From NCBI GenBank assembly GCA_034509735.1, contig JACGWO010000005.1, forward strand, positions 23,802,383 to 23,866,382: 64,000 nt of DNA, in the 5' to 3' direction. Below, piece by piece: positions 36,347 to 47,918 of the stretch (position 1 is the stretch's first letter; each line of letters starts with the position of its first letter). Under the pieces are notes generated by a model. That model did no database searches and was not told the origin of the DNA. It saw only the letters and a list, made by a program, of their open reading frames with translations. This DNA is from Sesamum alatum (lineage: Eukaryota; Streptophyta; Magnoliopsida; Lamiales; Pedaliaceae). A program made the position numbers and the translations under genes.

Positions 36347-36348
36347 AT

Positions 36349-36363
36349 CTTGAAGAAATTATA
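36349..36363 (+). other. copia-A putative self-complementary primer binding site
   Basis: CTTGAAGAAATTATA begins 2 nt after the LTR, where a tRNA-complementary site is normally found. No initiator-tRNA-Met match (TGGTATCAGAGC) is present there. Instead it is the perfect 15-nt reverse complement of LTR positions 36096-36110 (and 41393-41407 in the 3' LTR). Confidence 0.45.
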
Positions 36364-36480
36364 GATTTTGAAAAATCGGGTTTTTTATTGGAACGAAAAC
36401 AGTTGTTGTTTTTTATTTTATAAAATTCAGATTTTGGTTTTTAGAATCTGTGGTTTACTTTCCGCTTCTTAATTATTAAA

Positions 36481-37173
36481 ATGGCCGAAGCGATTTTTGT
36501 CGCTATTCCGATTGCCCCAAAAGTCGGCTTATCCGGGATGCCGAAAAAGTTTTCGGGCCAGTTTTTCAAACATTGGCAGCAACGAATGAAAATATGGCTG
36601 ACGATGAAGGGACTTTTGTCGGTTATTCAGGTGACTTGTCCTGAACCAACTGAAATCGATCCTAAGATAGCTGAGATTGCGCAGTGGACTGAACGTGATC
36701 AAATAGGCCGAGGAGCTATTTTGTCAGCAATGTCAAATACGCTCTTCGATGCCTATTGTTCCGACTCTTACACTGCAAAATCATTGTGGGATGAGTTGGA
36801 TAGGAAATATAATACTAAAGAGCAATGGCTCGAAAAGTATTCTATTTCCAAGTTCATGAGGTATCAGATGGTCGAGGGAAGATCTGTAACTGAACAGACT
36901 TATGAGATTATTAATCTTGAACATTCTCTATCTGATGCTGAGATGAAGCTTCTCGAGAAATTTCTGGTCATGGCCATAATGGATAAATTGCCCAAGTCGT
37001 GGGAAAGTTTTGGCATGACACTCAAGCATCAGAAAGGGAGAATATCTCTAGATGATCTTATGGTCACGATAAGCATTGAAGAAGAGCACATGAATCAGAC
37101 CCATAAGATGCTTGTTGAGCATCAGCCAAGGGCCAATTTAATAATCAGGAAAAAGAAAGTGAAAGCAATGTAA
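36481..37173 (+). pseudogene. copia-A gag (truncated)
   Basis: A 230-residue frame: FSGQFFKHWQQRMKIWLTMK, then LWDELDRKYNTKEQWLEKYS and MAIMDKLPKSWESFGMTL, typical of the UBN2/copia Gag capsid domain. It ends shortly after IEEEHMNQ, before any CCHC knuckle, and only about 30 bp separate it from the pre-integrase sequence. The knuckle and protease have thus been deleted. Confidence 0.8.
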
Positions 37174-37198
37174 TATTGTTGTTTCTGATTCTATTATT

Positions 37199-38595
37199 TT
37201 GAATGTCGTATCTACTTCTCCGTGGCATAGTAGATTAGGTCATTTAAATTTGGGTTCAATCAAACGAATCTTGATTTATTACCTAGTCATAAAATTGAAT
37301 GAGGTCACAAATGCAAAATTTGTGTGGAAGCTAAACAAGTTAGGAAACCCTATCAATCAGTTGAAAGGGATTCGGGGATACTTGATTTAGTTCACACTGA
37401 TATTTGTGAGTTCAATGGGATTTTGGCTAGGGACCATAAACGATATTTTATAACCTTTATAGATGATTGCAGTAGACACTGTTATGTTTTTCTCATGCGT
37501 AATAAAGATGAAGCTATAGATAAATTTATTTTGTTTAAAAACGAAGCAAAAACCCAAACTAGCAAGAAACTTAAACGATTAAGATCTGATAGAGGAGGAG
37601 AATATGAGTCGAGTAAGTTTAGTGAATATTATCAAAATTTTGGCATAATTCACGAAGAGATTCTTCCATATTCCCCTTCGTCTAATGGAATAGTTGAACG
37701 AAAGAATAGAACCTTTAAAGACATGATTAACAGTCTTCTATTAACCTCTGGGTTACCTAAGTATTTGTGGGGAGAGGTTTTGAATACGGCTTGCCATATT
37801 CTAAATAGAGTCCCTCTGAAACAAAATACGAGTACTTCTTTCGAGTTATGGAAAGGGAGGAGGCCAAGCCTCAAATACTTTCGAGTATGGGGGTGCCTAG
37901 AAAAGGTACTGGTCCTTGAACATAAGAGAAAGAAATTGGGCCCTAAGGCTGTTGATATTGTGTTCTTGGGCTATGTGGAGAAAAGTTATGCACTGAGATT
38001 TCTGGTCATTAAATCAGAAATTTCAGGCATTGAGGTCAACACAATAGTCGAATTTTGTGATGCTACTTTCCTGGAAGATGTATTTCCCATGAAAATGGGA
38101 ATACCTCCAAGTGTTTCAATTGATGATTCACTTGCCTCCATTTCTATTCCTGAACATGTGGAAAAGATGACAAATGTGGGGGTTAATCCTAGTAGTACTA
38201 GTCTGACACATGAAGAATCAGATAAACCTAGACGGAGTAAGAGAGCTAGGATCGTCAAGGATTTTGGAAGTGACTTTGTCACTTACAATATCGAGGACGA
38301 GCCTGTAACCTTCAAAGATGCTATGGCTTCTTCTGAAGTCAAGCATTGGAAGGAAGCTGTCAAAAGCGAGATGGACTCCATTTTCTCCAACGGGACATGG
38401 GTGCTAGTCGATCTTCCTCTAGGGTGTACTACAATTGGGTGTAAGTGGATCTTTATGAAGAAACTGAAACCTGATTGGACCATTGATAAATTGAAGGCCA
38501 GATTGGTGGTTAAGGATTTTAAACAAAATGAGGGAATAGACTATTTCGATACTTATTCTCCACTAGCTCGGTTGACTACAATCCGGGTGTTATAG
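37199..38595 (+). pseudogene. copia-A pre-integrase, integrase and RT start
   Basis: Starts with pre-integrase SPWHSRLGHLNLGSI (37214), shifts frame, then 37324-38595 encodes 423 residues: integrase core with HTDICEF, FIDDCSRHCYVF and SPSSNGIVERKNRTFKDM (D, D and E positions present), WGEVLNTACHILNRVP, and the RT N-terminus (GCKWIFMKKLKPD, DYFDTYSPLARLTTIR). A frameshift at about 38590 ends it. The normal Cys ligands of the pre-integrase zinc motif are partly lost. Confidence 0.85.
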
Positions 38596-39776
38596 CACTG
38601 GCTTCAGTGTATAATCTTCCGATTCACCAGATGGATGTGAAAACAGCCTTTTTGTATGGTGAACTAGAGGAAGTGATTTACATGGACCAGCCTGAGGGAT
38701 TTGTAGCTCATGGTAACGAGCACAAGGTTTGTAAACTTGTTAAGCCTCTTTATGGGCTTAAACAAGCACCCAAACAGTGGCATGAAAAGTTTGATAAACT
38801 AGTCTTGCGTTCGGCTTCACTGTGAATGAGAATGACAAATGCATTTACCGTAAAGTTAAAGGAGATAAAATTATTATTTTATGCCTATATGTAGATGATA
38901 TTCTGTTAATAGGATCTGCTTTAGACATAATAACCGAAACCAAGTCATTGTTGAAAAATAAGTTTGAAATGAAGGATATAGGTGAGCCTAATGTAATTCT
39001 TGGCATCAAGTTGATTCGTTCAACTGATGGTATAGCTATTTCTCAATCTCTCTATGTTGAGAAGACAATTGAGAAATTTGGCTATCAGAACAGTAGAATT
39101 GCTAAGACACCATATGATCCTTCTGTGGGTTTATTAAAAAATGAAAGTGGTATACCTGTTGCACAACTAAGGTATTCCCAAATTATTGGGAGTTTACAGT
39201 ATCTAGCAAATGGCACGAGACAAGATATTTCATTTTCTATCTCGAAGCTGGCTAGATACACTAGTTGTCCGGACAAAACTCATTGGGGAGCTTTGGATAG
39301 GGTACTAAAGTACCTTAAGGGCACAGTGTCACTGTCCATTCATTATGGCAGATTCCTTGCTGTTTTGGAGGGTTACAGTGATGCTAGTTAAATAGCCAAA
39401 AACTCCGGAACTAATGGGTGTTTAGGATGTGTATTTACCTTAGGTGGGGGCGCAGTCTCCTGGAAGTCTGCAAAACAGACTTTGATAACCCCGGTCTACT
39501 TTTGAAGCCGAGTTATGTGCGTTGGATACGACTGGTACTAAGGCAGAATGGTTGTATGGGTTGTTACTACAACTTCCCATTGTAAGCCAACCTCTTCCAC
39601 CTATTGTTGTATATTGTGATAGTCAGACCACAATAGCAATAGTTCGGAGTCGTAAATACAACCAAAAGACGAAAAGATACATCCAAGTAAGACTTAAGTC
39701 TATAAGGGCATTAGTGTCGGACAGAGTTATCGGCATTGACTTTGTGGGAACAAAGGACAATGTATTGATCCTTTGA
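38596..39776 (+). pseudogene. copia-A reverse transcriptase and RNase H remnants
   Basis: Continues RT in three frames: 38607-38825 (QMDVKTAFLYGELEEVIYM, PLYGLKQAPKQWHEKF), 38822-39391 (LYVDDILLIGSA, the catalytic YVDD; QIIGSLQYLANGTRQDISF), and RNase H pieces to 39776 (GGGAVSWKSAKQT; VVYCDSQTTIAIVRS). Breaks occur at about 38590, 38815, 39391 and 39505. Confidence 0.85.
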
Positions 39777-40383
39777 CGAAAGGATTAGATCTGTCACAAG
39801 TACAAAAATCCAGATTGGGGATGGGACTGAAAACCCAGCAATGATATAACTACAATAGCAACCCAACCTTCCAAGTGGAGATCCCATAAATAAGGTTCAA
39901 TGTGGTATTAACAAGTCTTAGGGGATATCAGAACACCAAAAATAGACTGATACTTTGTATCTGGAGTCTGTCCCCTGCAATACTGAAAGGTGTTGATACT
40001 GCAACTATAGTAAAAGCTTTAACTCTGAATGGGGTCAAGTCTTTATCGACGAGATGCTAAGCAGTGCATCCCTGGAGACGCCCAACTAAGTGAATGTAGT
40101 TGTTTGGCCGCAACTAAGGAATTGAGTTAGTCCTGAAAGCATTCAATGGACAGGATCAGGACACATGGCCTAACGTGTCAACCCTAAAGATCAACACAAA
40201 GCCGGTGGTTTATTGTTACCGACAGACGCTATCATAACCATGGGCTCAAATTCAAGGCTTAGTTCCATTTGACCCGGTGACAGCTGACATTAGATAACTT
40301 AGGCAGTGGTTCAAATCGGGAGGTACCATTGCTGAAAGCAAGACACTGAAGTCTGAGTTCAAATCTATGGATTTGTGGGGAAT

Positions 40384-41644
40384 TGTTGTAATTGACATTT
40401 TAATGTTAATTTGTAACAACAAATTGCTCTAAAATATGAGTTCAGTTACATATGAGTCCATAGATTAGATGGTGAGAGAAATAGAGGGATTACACTTTTC
40501 CCACATAGGAATATGATGGGAAAGTGTGGAGCTTTGATAAGGATATAAGGTGTATGTGCGGGTGAGTGTTTTACACTCAAAGTTGTCCCACATTGAAAGT
40601 TTAAGGATAACGTAAACTCCTTATATTAAGTTCAATGTTCAATTTGTGTTTGAAGTGTTATCGAGACTAGAGTGAACATGGGGTCGCCCCACACGCGCGG
40701 CTCCGACTTCGACTCCGGCTCAGGCGCGGGCATTAGGGCGAATGTCTCAGTCTCAATATCTATCTTTTTGCAGCAAAAACATTTGGATTTATCTGATAAA
40801 ACCCGATGCATTTATGACTGTAGTTTTAAATTTGTTTTAATTCCTTTAAAACTCTTTTTAATGGTGCTTTAATACCAGATTTTAGACCTGATTTTAATGC
40901 TGCTTTATTACAAACCTAAAACTCCTGCATTTATGTGGTCATTTCAGCTGGTTTTAATGCCTATTTTTATTTGTGTTTAATGGCTTTTAAACCTGTATTT
41001 AAAACCGTTTTAATGCCGTTAATGGCTATTTATTTCAGCCTTAATGGTGGTTAAAAATTTCACTAATGATGGTAATTAATGCGGATGTTGTAACCGCTGA
41101 AAGCCTTGCCTATAAAAGGCTTCATAGGCTCACCTCAAAGGATACACGAAATATGATATAAATCAAAAACTCATTCCTCTCTCTCTCTTTTGTTCTCTTC
41201 TCTCTTGGATTTCTCTCTTCAAAATTCGAGGGTGTTTGCTCCTCATAATTCGAGCTTTTGAGCTTAAGTTTACAAAAGGTTACTGAGTATTGTTTCGAGG
41301 TGTTCTATGGTAAAGTGCATACCGTAAGAACTAAAATCGTCTTATTCTGGAAGAAGTTGCGTAGTACCCGTGTGCACATTCAAAACGGGACGTATAATTT
41401 CTTCAAGGCAAGCAAATTATACCTGTGATTTCAGTTTGGTGAAATTATTGGACCGAGAATTGTTACAATACAATTCTCATTGTAAGCTTTCTTAATGTTA
41501 TCGTTAAAACAACATTTCTAATTGTTTCTCTATAAATTGGTTCCAACGTGTTCTCTAGTGTTTTGGTTTCAAAACTGTTTATAAAATCTGTTTGTTATTT
41601 CAAAACGGATACTACGATTGTCTATTTGACAACTTTTTTCAACA
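40384..41644 (+). repeat. copia-A 3' LTR
   Basis: 1261 bp, same ends as the 5' LTR (TGTTGTAATTG ... TTCAACA), preceded by a purine-rich TGTGGGGAAT tract. Substitutions are scattered and the GC-rich island differs in length and sequence from the 5' copy, pointing to an insertion that is not recent. Confidence 0.9.
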
Positions 41645-44302
41645 AAAAAAGCACCACCCAGGAAAATGGGAAAACCCGTGATAGAATGGCAAGTATGACC
41701 AAGATTGGCAGATCCTTTCAAGTACCAAAGTAAATAGATTGCAGCATCCCGATGAGGCTGCCGAGGACGTTGCATAAATTGAGTAAGTTGTTGCACGGGT
41801 AGGAGATGTCCGGTCGAGAGAAGCCCAAATATAAAAGTTGTCCAACGAGCCACCTATAATTCTCAGTAAAGTGAAATAAAGGACCCCTTTCATTTTCAAA
41901 CTTAATCCCTGGTGGCAAAGGAGTGGCCACCGATTTTGCATCAGTCATGTGACAATCACGCAGATGTTGAGGAGGTACTTCCTCTGCGTGATGCATATCC
42001 CATGGGAGGATCTAGCCAGTTCGAGACCAAGAAAATACTTACTGAAACACAAGTCTTTGATTGTAAGTATCCATGCAGATAGACCTTAACTTGCGCCAAG
42101 CAAGCCACAGATGTCCAAGTGAGTATAACATAATCTATGTATACCAACAGTGCAGTAAACTCCGAACATGTCTATTTGATGAAGAGACAATGGTCGTGTA
42201 GTGACTGCTGAAAACCATAAGCCTCCAATTTGGAGAATTGGAGGTGAATTCAATGTTCCATTGACAAGAAGCTTGTTTCAAGTCATAAAGTGATCGCTGT
42301 AAACGACAAACTTGCCCTGATTCAGCCTTCAAGTAACCTTCAGGAGGCATATGTAAACCTCCTCATCCAACTTCCCATGCAAGAAAGTGTTATTCACGTC
42401 AAGTTGCATGATGGCCCAAGAAAAGGAAGATGCAAGAGCTAAGAACAAACGCACCGTCATTGTCTCTAAGGGGAGAAGCTATCAAAGTAGTCAACCCCCT
42501 CTATTTGGTTATCCCTTTTTGCTACAAGACGTGGTTTGTAGCGTTCTATAGAGCCATCTGCTTTCAACTTAACCTTATAGACCCATCTGGACCCAATCAC
42601 CATTTTTCTTGTGGGCAAAGAGGTTAATTCCCATGTCTGGTTCCTCTCAAGAGCCTCAAGCTCAAGCTGCATCGCCTTCCTTCAATTACCATCTTAGTTG
42701 GCTTCAAATGATCTAGGTTCCTAGATGGAAGATACCAGTGCAAGAAATAATATATGTGCATTGCTAAATGTGTTGGATGTACAAGGATCAGAGTGAAGAG
42801 TGGACTAATTGCAAGCATAGTCCTGCAGCAGACAGGTTTGGTAATATTTTTGTGTGGTCTTTGAGTAACAAGAGGGGGAACCGTAGGAGGAGATGCAAGG
42901 ACTGAAGTGGATTGTGTGTCAGGGATAGTAGAGGAATCTGAACATAGAGGTAATTCAGTGGCAGGAGTTGGTAGAGGGTAGAGACATTTGTATCATTTGT
43001 GGGTGGATTATGTGAGCAAAAAAATGACTCTCATGGAAGATACATCCCTAAAACACTAGGATGGAATCAGAGCTTAGATTAGAGAGCCTATAAGCCTTGT
43101 GAGACTAGTTGTATCCCAAGAAAACACACTTTACAGCCCTCTATGTAGACTTATCTTTATTTGGTTGAACATTAGTAGCATAACACAAACATCCAAACAC
43201 TTTGATATGATCAAGACATGGAGGTTTACGGTATAAGATTTCATATGGGGACTTCCATTGTGAAAGAGGTGAGGCCAGACGGTTTATGACATAGGTTGCT
43301 ATCAAGATGCACTCCCCCCAAAACTTCCTAGGCAAAGAAGCTTGCAAAATAGCTCTAGCAATAGTAAGGAGGTGCTTATGTTTTCTCTCTTCAATCCCAT
43401 TCTGTTGTGGTGTATGAGGAGTGGATTTTTTATGCATGATCCCCAGTTGTGAAAGAGGGTATGGCACATGTAATTTACAAATTCAGTACCATTGTCTGAC
43501 CTCACATATTTGACTTTGGTACTGAATTAAGTAACAAGAGAGTTCAGAAGGATTCAAGTTTTGCCAGTACTTGAGATTTTTGTTGTAGCAAAAGGTCCAG
43601 GGTCCTCAGCTGAAGTCATCCACTATGGTTAGGAAATAGTGGCAATTTGTCAATGAACCCATCTTGTAGGGCTCCCAAACATCTAAGTGAATCAACTTAA
43701 AAATAGATGTACTTTGAATAGCACAAGACTGAAATGGTAATTATTGTTGTTTAGCTAAGGGACATACACCACAGTGTTGTAATGAATCAGCACCATTTAT
43801 TTGAGGTACATGCTTCAATACATTGGTTGAAGGGTATCCTAGTGTTCTATGCCCCAAAGTGGTTGTCTCAAAATCTGAAAGACAACAAGACTGGCCAGAA
43901 AGTTTATTTACAGGAAAATGTTGAATGAACTTTGGATCAAAGGAATCCTTATTTATGACATATAAGCTACCCATGAGCCTCCCCACTCCAAGTAGAGTAT
44001 CAGTCTTTCGGTCCTGTATGGTGCAATGAGAAGAGAAGAAGGTGAATGTCACATTGCAAGAGGCACATTGTTTCTAAACCGACAACAGGTTATAATGAAA
44101 AGTAGGAATGCAACAGACATCAGTCGGAATCAAGTTATTGTGTAGCATAGTAGTGCCAAAGTACTGAAGAAATTGTGAAGAACCATCTAGCAAATGGACA
44201 TGGTTTGGCTTTGTAGGTGTGGTGTAGTTGGTTACATTTTTAACTTTGCACACATATGGTTTGTTGCACCTGTATCAACAATCTAAAAATCTAAAGCATC
44301 AA

Positions 44303-44344
<42 letters not shown>

Positions 44345-44990
44345 CACACTTCATACCTGCAATATCGTCATTATGAGCCTAATGAGATTGCAAAGGATCT
44401 TGAGGCATCTTCCCCTTTTCAACCTTAGCAGCTTTTACCTAACTACTTCTGTAAACGCGGGTCCTTTTCCTATATCTCCCCTGGCATCATCTGAGTTCTC
44501 CTCGACAACATTAATACCTCTAGCGTATGCAGCCTCCTTGTTTCTCTCTATCAACTTTTTATACCACTTAGGAACTCCATGTATCTTAAAGCAAGTGTCT
44601 AGCGTATGTCCTCGTTTCTCACAGCATGTACAATACTGTGATCTCGTGTCTACAGTCTCCCTCTGCTCCGCTCCTTTTGCATTCTTATGGAGAGCATGCC
44701 TTCAATTAGATCAGTGTTTCTCATACTTATTTATCTTTGCTTCTCAACTAGTTGTATCATAGTATATGCTTTGTTAACTATAGGCAAAGGATCCAAAACT
44801 AGGATTTTCTTAAATATATTGTCGAAGCTATCATTCAAGCCCATAAGAAATTGCATAAGCTGATTTGTGGCAGCTGATTTAACAGTGCTTTTAGCAAAAC
44901 CACATGTGCATCCTTCCACCTTCATAAGGCAGACAAGCTCTTCCCATAGCATCTTCAGTTTTGTATAGTAAGCAACAACAGACAATGTTC
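41645..44990 (-). pseudogene. copia-B pol and gag end (left of the solo D LTR)
   Basis: Read right to left: Gag SVVAYYTKLKMLWEELVCL (44985); pre-integrase DRKTDTLLGVGRLMGSLYVI (about 44020-43960); integrase SDNGTEFVN (43500) and STPHTPQQNGIEERKHKHLL (43420), [47 protein letters not shown] (42570), [10 protein letters not shown]; a GQVCRLQRSLYDLKQAS stretch (42310); RNase H-proximal SRPDISYPCNNLLNL and YLLWYLKGS (41850-41730). Many stops and frameshifts, so clearly dead. Confidence 0.85.
44308..44341. repeat. TA microsatellite
   Basis: About 16 TA units within the copia-B coding remnant. Confidence 0.9.
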
Positions 44991-44996
44991 CTTGAG

Positions 44997-45001
44997 AGAT
45001 T
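44997..45001. repeat. target-site duplication of solo D LTR, left copy
   Basis: AGATT, repeated exactly at 47347-47351. Confidence 0.85.
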
Positions 45002-47346
45002 TGTTAGAATAGGTGACCAAAAAGCCAATTGTATTGGCGGTTTTATGAACTATTCTTCAATCTTTATTAATACAATATTATCCTAATGAATAGAGTAAGT
45101 ATTCATCACTGGCATTTGTGTTTTTTGTGCTTACTACTAACACTGAACGGCGTTTCAACGTTACAATAAAGTCCCACAGACCATTTAGATAACCCATGTA
45201 GTTGGGTTGCGCATTAGATGGCGGCTATGAAACCAATTTCTGAGGGTTGGTCTGGAACGTTCCAAGTCGAGGACCTCGAGACTGGGTATCGAGTGTCCTA
45301 TTGAGACTTGCACTAAGTATTGCATTTACTGAGTGAGTGTCGAGTTTCATCAGCAACAGACGAAGGTCATCTATGAAATTTTAGTGGGTTAGTTGACAAG
45401 GTGGTCGACTGACTGAACTGACTAGCGGGAATCTTCATATGGAAGCCTTGGAGGCTTGGTCGGTATGACTGAAATTTTCGGTTTCGATAGTACGAGATTA
45501 GCCCTTGGACATGAGGAATCATGGCAGTCATGTGCATACGAAGATTGTATTTTGCATCTGGTGAGAGGTCACTATTCTGTAACATGGTATTATAAGCCTT
45601 GTCCAGTGCAGTCAGAGTATGTAGCGAGGACAGTGGATTCCAAGATAGGATCTATTCCCTGTCAGTATATGATGGTGATGTCTCCTATGCACTCTGAGAT
45701 GGTTCAGACTCTGAAAGTCTATGGCCATAGCAATTGATTGAGTAGGAAAGGGTTTCCTACGTCTATCAATAGAGTGAACGCATTTCGAGTATGGAGTATA
45801 GTTGCCTGGTCAAGGGTGGGAACCGGCGCTCAATTTCATACCCTAGACTAAGGTCGGGAGACGGTCGACAGTAGGACTGTACCCATATAGAACTCAGAGT
45901 CTAAATGTTCACGCCATTATTCTTTTAGTCTCTAATGCCATGGATTGTTGCTAGACAACCACCCATGGTAACAAGTTCTTTTCGATTATTGGTTAATCGA
46001 AAATAATTATGTTGGACACAACCCCAAGTCTAGATGAGAGTGAACCTAAAGAGTCAAATACAAATCACTGGAGAGTGATAGAATTAATTTGGAATTAATT
46101 CTGAAAGTGGTGAATTAGTTTGATTGGATTAACTTAATTCTCGGAGAGCATAAATGATTGGATCATTTATGCGGAATTATCCATTAGATGGATGATCCAA
46201 AATTTAGTTAATTGGATTAATTAAATTTTGGATTTGACCTTTTAAATTAATTGGATTAATTTAAAGGAGGCTTGGGTTGATTGATTAGTGGATTGGATTC
46301 GCTAATAAATTAGTGATGAGCTTTTTTAATTAATGGATTGGATTCATTAATTAGTAGAGATGGACTAAAAATAATTAATTAGATTAATTATTATTTTGGG
46401 CTTAATTAATTAAGTAAATTTGATTCATTTAATTGATTAAGTGCATTTGGGATTGTGAATATTTAATTAGATTAATTATTCATTTGGAAAATTAAATTGG
46501 TGGATATTTTATTTAATTGGATTAAATAAATAAGTCCACTAAATTTAGTGGACTCTAATTAATTTGTGGGACAAATTAAATGAGCCTGGTCCAAATGCAC
46601 ATGCCTAGCCCATGTTTGACTTTTCCTAAGTCAAAGGTTGACATTCCTTGTAGAGAAAGAGCCAAAAAACATCTACATACAATGAATGTAGAATTGTCCA
46701 CATTCAATGTATGTAATTGTGGAGAGGTTATGAAAGATTGGAGAGATATGTGGAAGTTGCCTTATGGCTAACCACACAATCATTTCCATCTTTTACCACA
46801 CACAAGGGTTGGCCGAATTTTTGCTCTCTTTCTCCAAAGGATTTTCAGCCATCACTCTATCTCATGCTTAGCCAACTTCTCCTCTCTCCTACCTTGTGTT
46901 CTTCTTGGTTTAGAACCAAGTGAAAAACAAAGGAAGATCGAAACACACTAATCGATAGTGTGGTTTCGATTTCCTCTTCCATGGATTCATTCCTTGCTAG
47001 CATGAGGTTGAATCTCAAGATTCCAGTATGGTGTGGATGTATTTAGAGGGTCTCTATGTTGGGGCCTCGCGTGGATGAATGTCAGGAGGAGATCAACGCG
47101 TGTAGCCGATCGGAGTAGAAAATCAAGAAAGGTATTTTTACGTTTATGTTCTCGTTTTTCTTATTTTATTCCATAGTCATGAACGCTTGATTATTACATA
47201 TATGTTTGTATTATGCGTTTATACACCGATAGCTCGGGAACGTTCAAGGGTACACCCCTTGAACGCGATTTAAATTCCATTATTTTTGCACGTTTTTATC
47301 TCCACCGCGCTTCCGCCACCTTCCCGGGCCGATTCACTTTCCTTCA
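45002..47346 (+). repeat. solo LTR of family D
   Basis: Begins TGTTAGAATAGGTGACC and ends CTTTCCTTCA, 2345 bp, with no internal element sequence and a perfect 5-bp duplication AGATT on both sides. Removing it restores the copia-B gag reading frame across the junction. It matches the copia-D LTR (55728-57712 reversed) over several blocks, including the end region CGCGCTTCCGC and CCCGGG. Positions 46081-46581 form a dense hairpin array. Confidence 0.93.
46081..46581 (+). other. array of short triloop hairpins in the D LTR
   Basis: At least 13 consecutive inverted repeats, arms 6-13 bp, mostly sharing the central triplet TGG or TAG. Left arm / right arm starts: 46081/46093 (GAATTAATT), 46112/46128, 46148/46162 (GCATAAATGAT), 46179/46188, 46201/46216, 46241/46255 (TTTAAATTAAT), 46284/46297, 46326/46342, 46370/46383 (AATAATTAAT), 46458/46471, 46508/46521 (TTTATTTAAT), a loopless palindrome 46533-46554 (arm AGTCCACTAAA), and 46558/46571 with loop GGG. 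Seven have perfect arms. Confidence 0.85.
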
Positions 47347-47351
47347 AGATT
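47347..47351. repeat. target-site duplication of solo D LTR, right copy
   Basis: AGATT, identical to 44997-45001. Confidence 0.85.
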
Positions 47352-47816
47352 GAGGCAATCTCTCTCTGCAACTGATACACAAACGGTCCATTCGATACAC
47401 CGAATCACTCCTCTAATTCAGTCCATAGTTCTCTGGCGGTTTTAGTTTACATAAAGGCTCCTACTATGTCCTTGAAAGAGTATTCAAAATCTAGGATTGC
47501 ACCATAAAGTCAACCCTAATCCATTGGTCATATTGATCATCACCCTTATCAAGTTTCACAGAGCTACCATCTATGAATCCTAGTTTCATCTTTGCACGTA
47601 ATGCTAGTACTAAACCTCTACTCCAAGCAATATAATTCGTTCCATTCAGTGGTGACGTAATGAGAGTCATACCTGGATTTCAAATCCATGGAGATGCAAA
47701 AAATCGGTCTCTTGATCTATTTCTGCGTACTTTCCAGATCCTGAACAACTTCAACTTCTCTCAACCTTCGTGGATGTCAAATTGTAAGATCTAGTATGTA
47801 GAGACCTTCAATTGAA
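47352..47816 (-). pseudogene. copia-B gag, N-terminal part
   Basis: Minus-strand Gag sequence between the primer binding site and the solo D LTR; its last codons (LQREIAS) lead straight into the ISQG...SVVAYYTKL frame on the other side of the solo LTR. Upstream codons are degenerate. Confidence 0.65.
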
Positions 47817-47829
47817 GGCTCCGATACCA
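47817..47829 (-). other. copia-B primer binding site
   Basis: Minus strand TGGTATCGGAGCC, complementary to the 3' end of initiator tRNA-Met apart from minor changes, located 2 nt from the LTR end. Confidence 0.75.
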
Positions 47830-47831
47830 GG

Positions 47832-47918
47832 TGAAAAATACAACAGGAAAGTAGCAGTCATATTGAGAGAGAAAACCATATGTTAATTTTCTGAATAAAC
47901 TTTTTTGTACTCGATAAG
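47832..47918 (-). repeat. copia-B 5' LTR, truncated
   Basis: Only the inner 85 or so bp of the LTR remain (compare 34366-34452: GCAGTCATATTGAGA, TGTTAATTTTCTGAATAAAC). Beyond about 47918 the sequence is copia-C integrase. Confidence 0.7.

Larger units (their letters stand above)
35099..41644 (+). mobile_element. copia-A LTR retrotransposon (complete but defective)
   Basis: Two similar LTRs in direct orientation (35099-36346 and 40384-41644) bracket a plus-strand gag-integrase-RT-RNase H region. It is inserted in the RNase H region of copia-B. The protease and nucleocapsid part is deleted and several frameshifts break the pol frame, so it cannot be autonomous. No clean target duplication is visible: left flank ATAAT, right flank AAAAA. 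Confidence 0.92.
34366..47918 (-). mobile_element. copia-B LTR retrotransposon, split by two insertions
   Basis: Minus-strand Ty1/copia element. From right to left: partial 5' LTR, primer binding site, gag, [solo D LTR 45002-47346], gag end, protease region, integrase, reverse transcriptase, [copia-A 35099-41644], RNase H end, polypurine tract, 3' LTR. The RNase H frame stops at the right flank of copia-A (FLGGAF) and resumes at its left flank (SWK), as expected if copia-A jumped into it. The 5' LTR lacks its outer 250 bp, where copia-C begins. Confidence 0.85.

Noticed and set aside
35095..41644. tRNA-Met primer binding site for copia-A
   Set aside because: No TGGTATCAGAGC-like sequence occurs after the 5' LTR, unlike copia-B, copia-C and copia-D in the same window.
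34997..41660. Target-site duplication for copia-A
   Set aside because: Flanks ATAAT and AAAAA do not match convincingly; insertion is supported instead by the interrupted copia-B RNase H frame.
44308..44341. TA run as a regulatory or replication element
   Set aside because: Simple microsatellite in a dead retrotransposon coding region.
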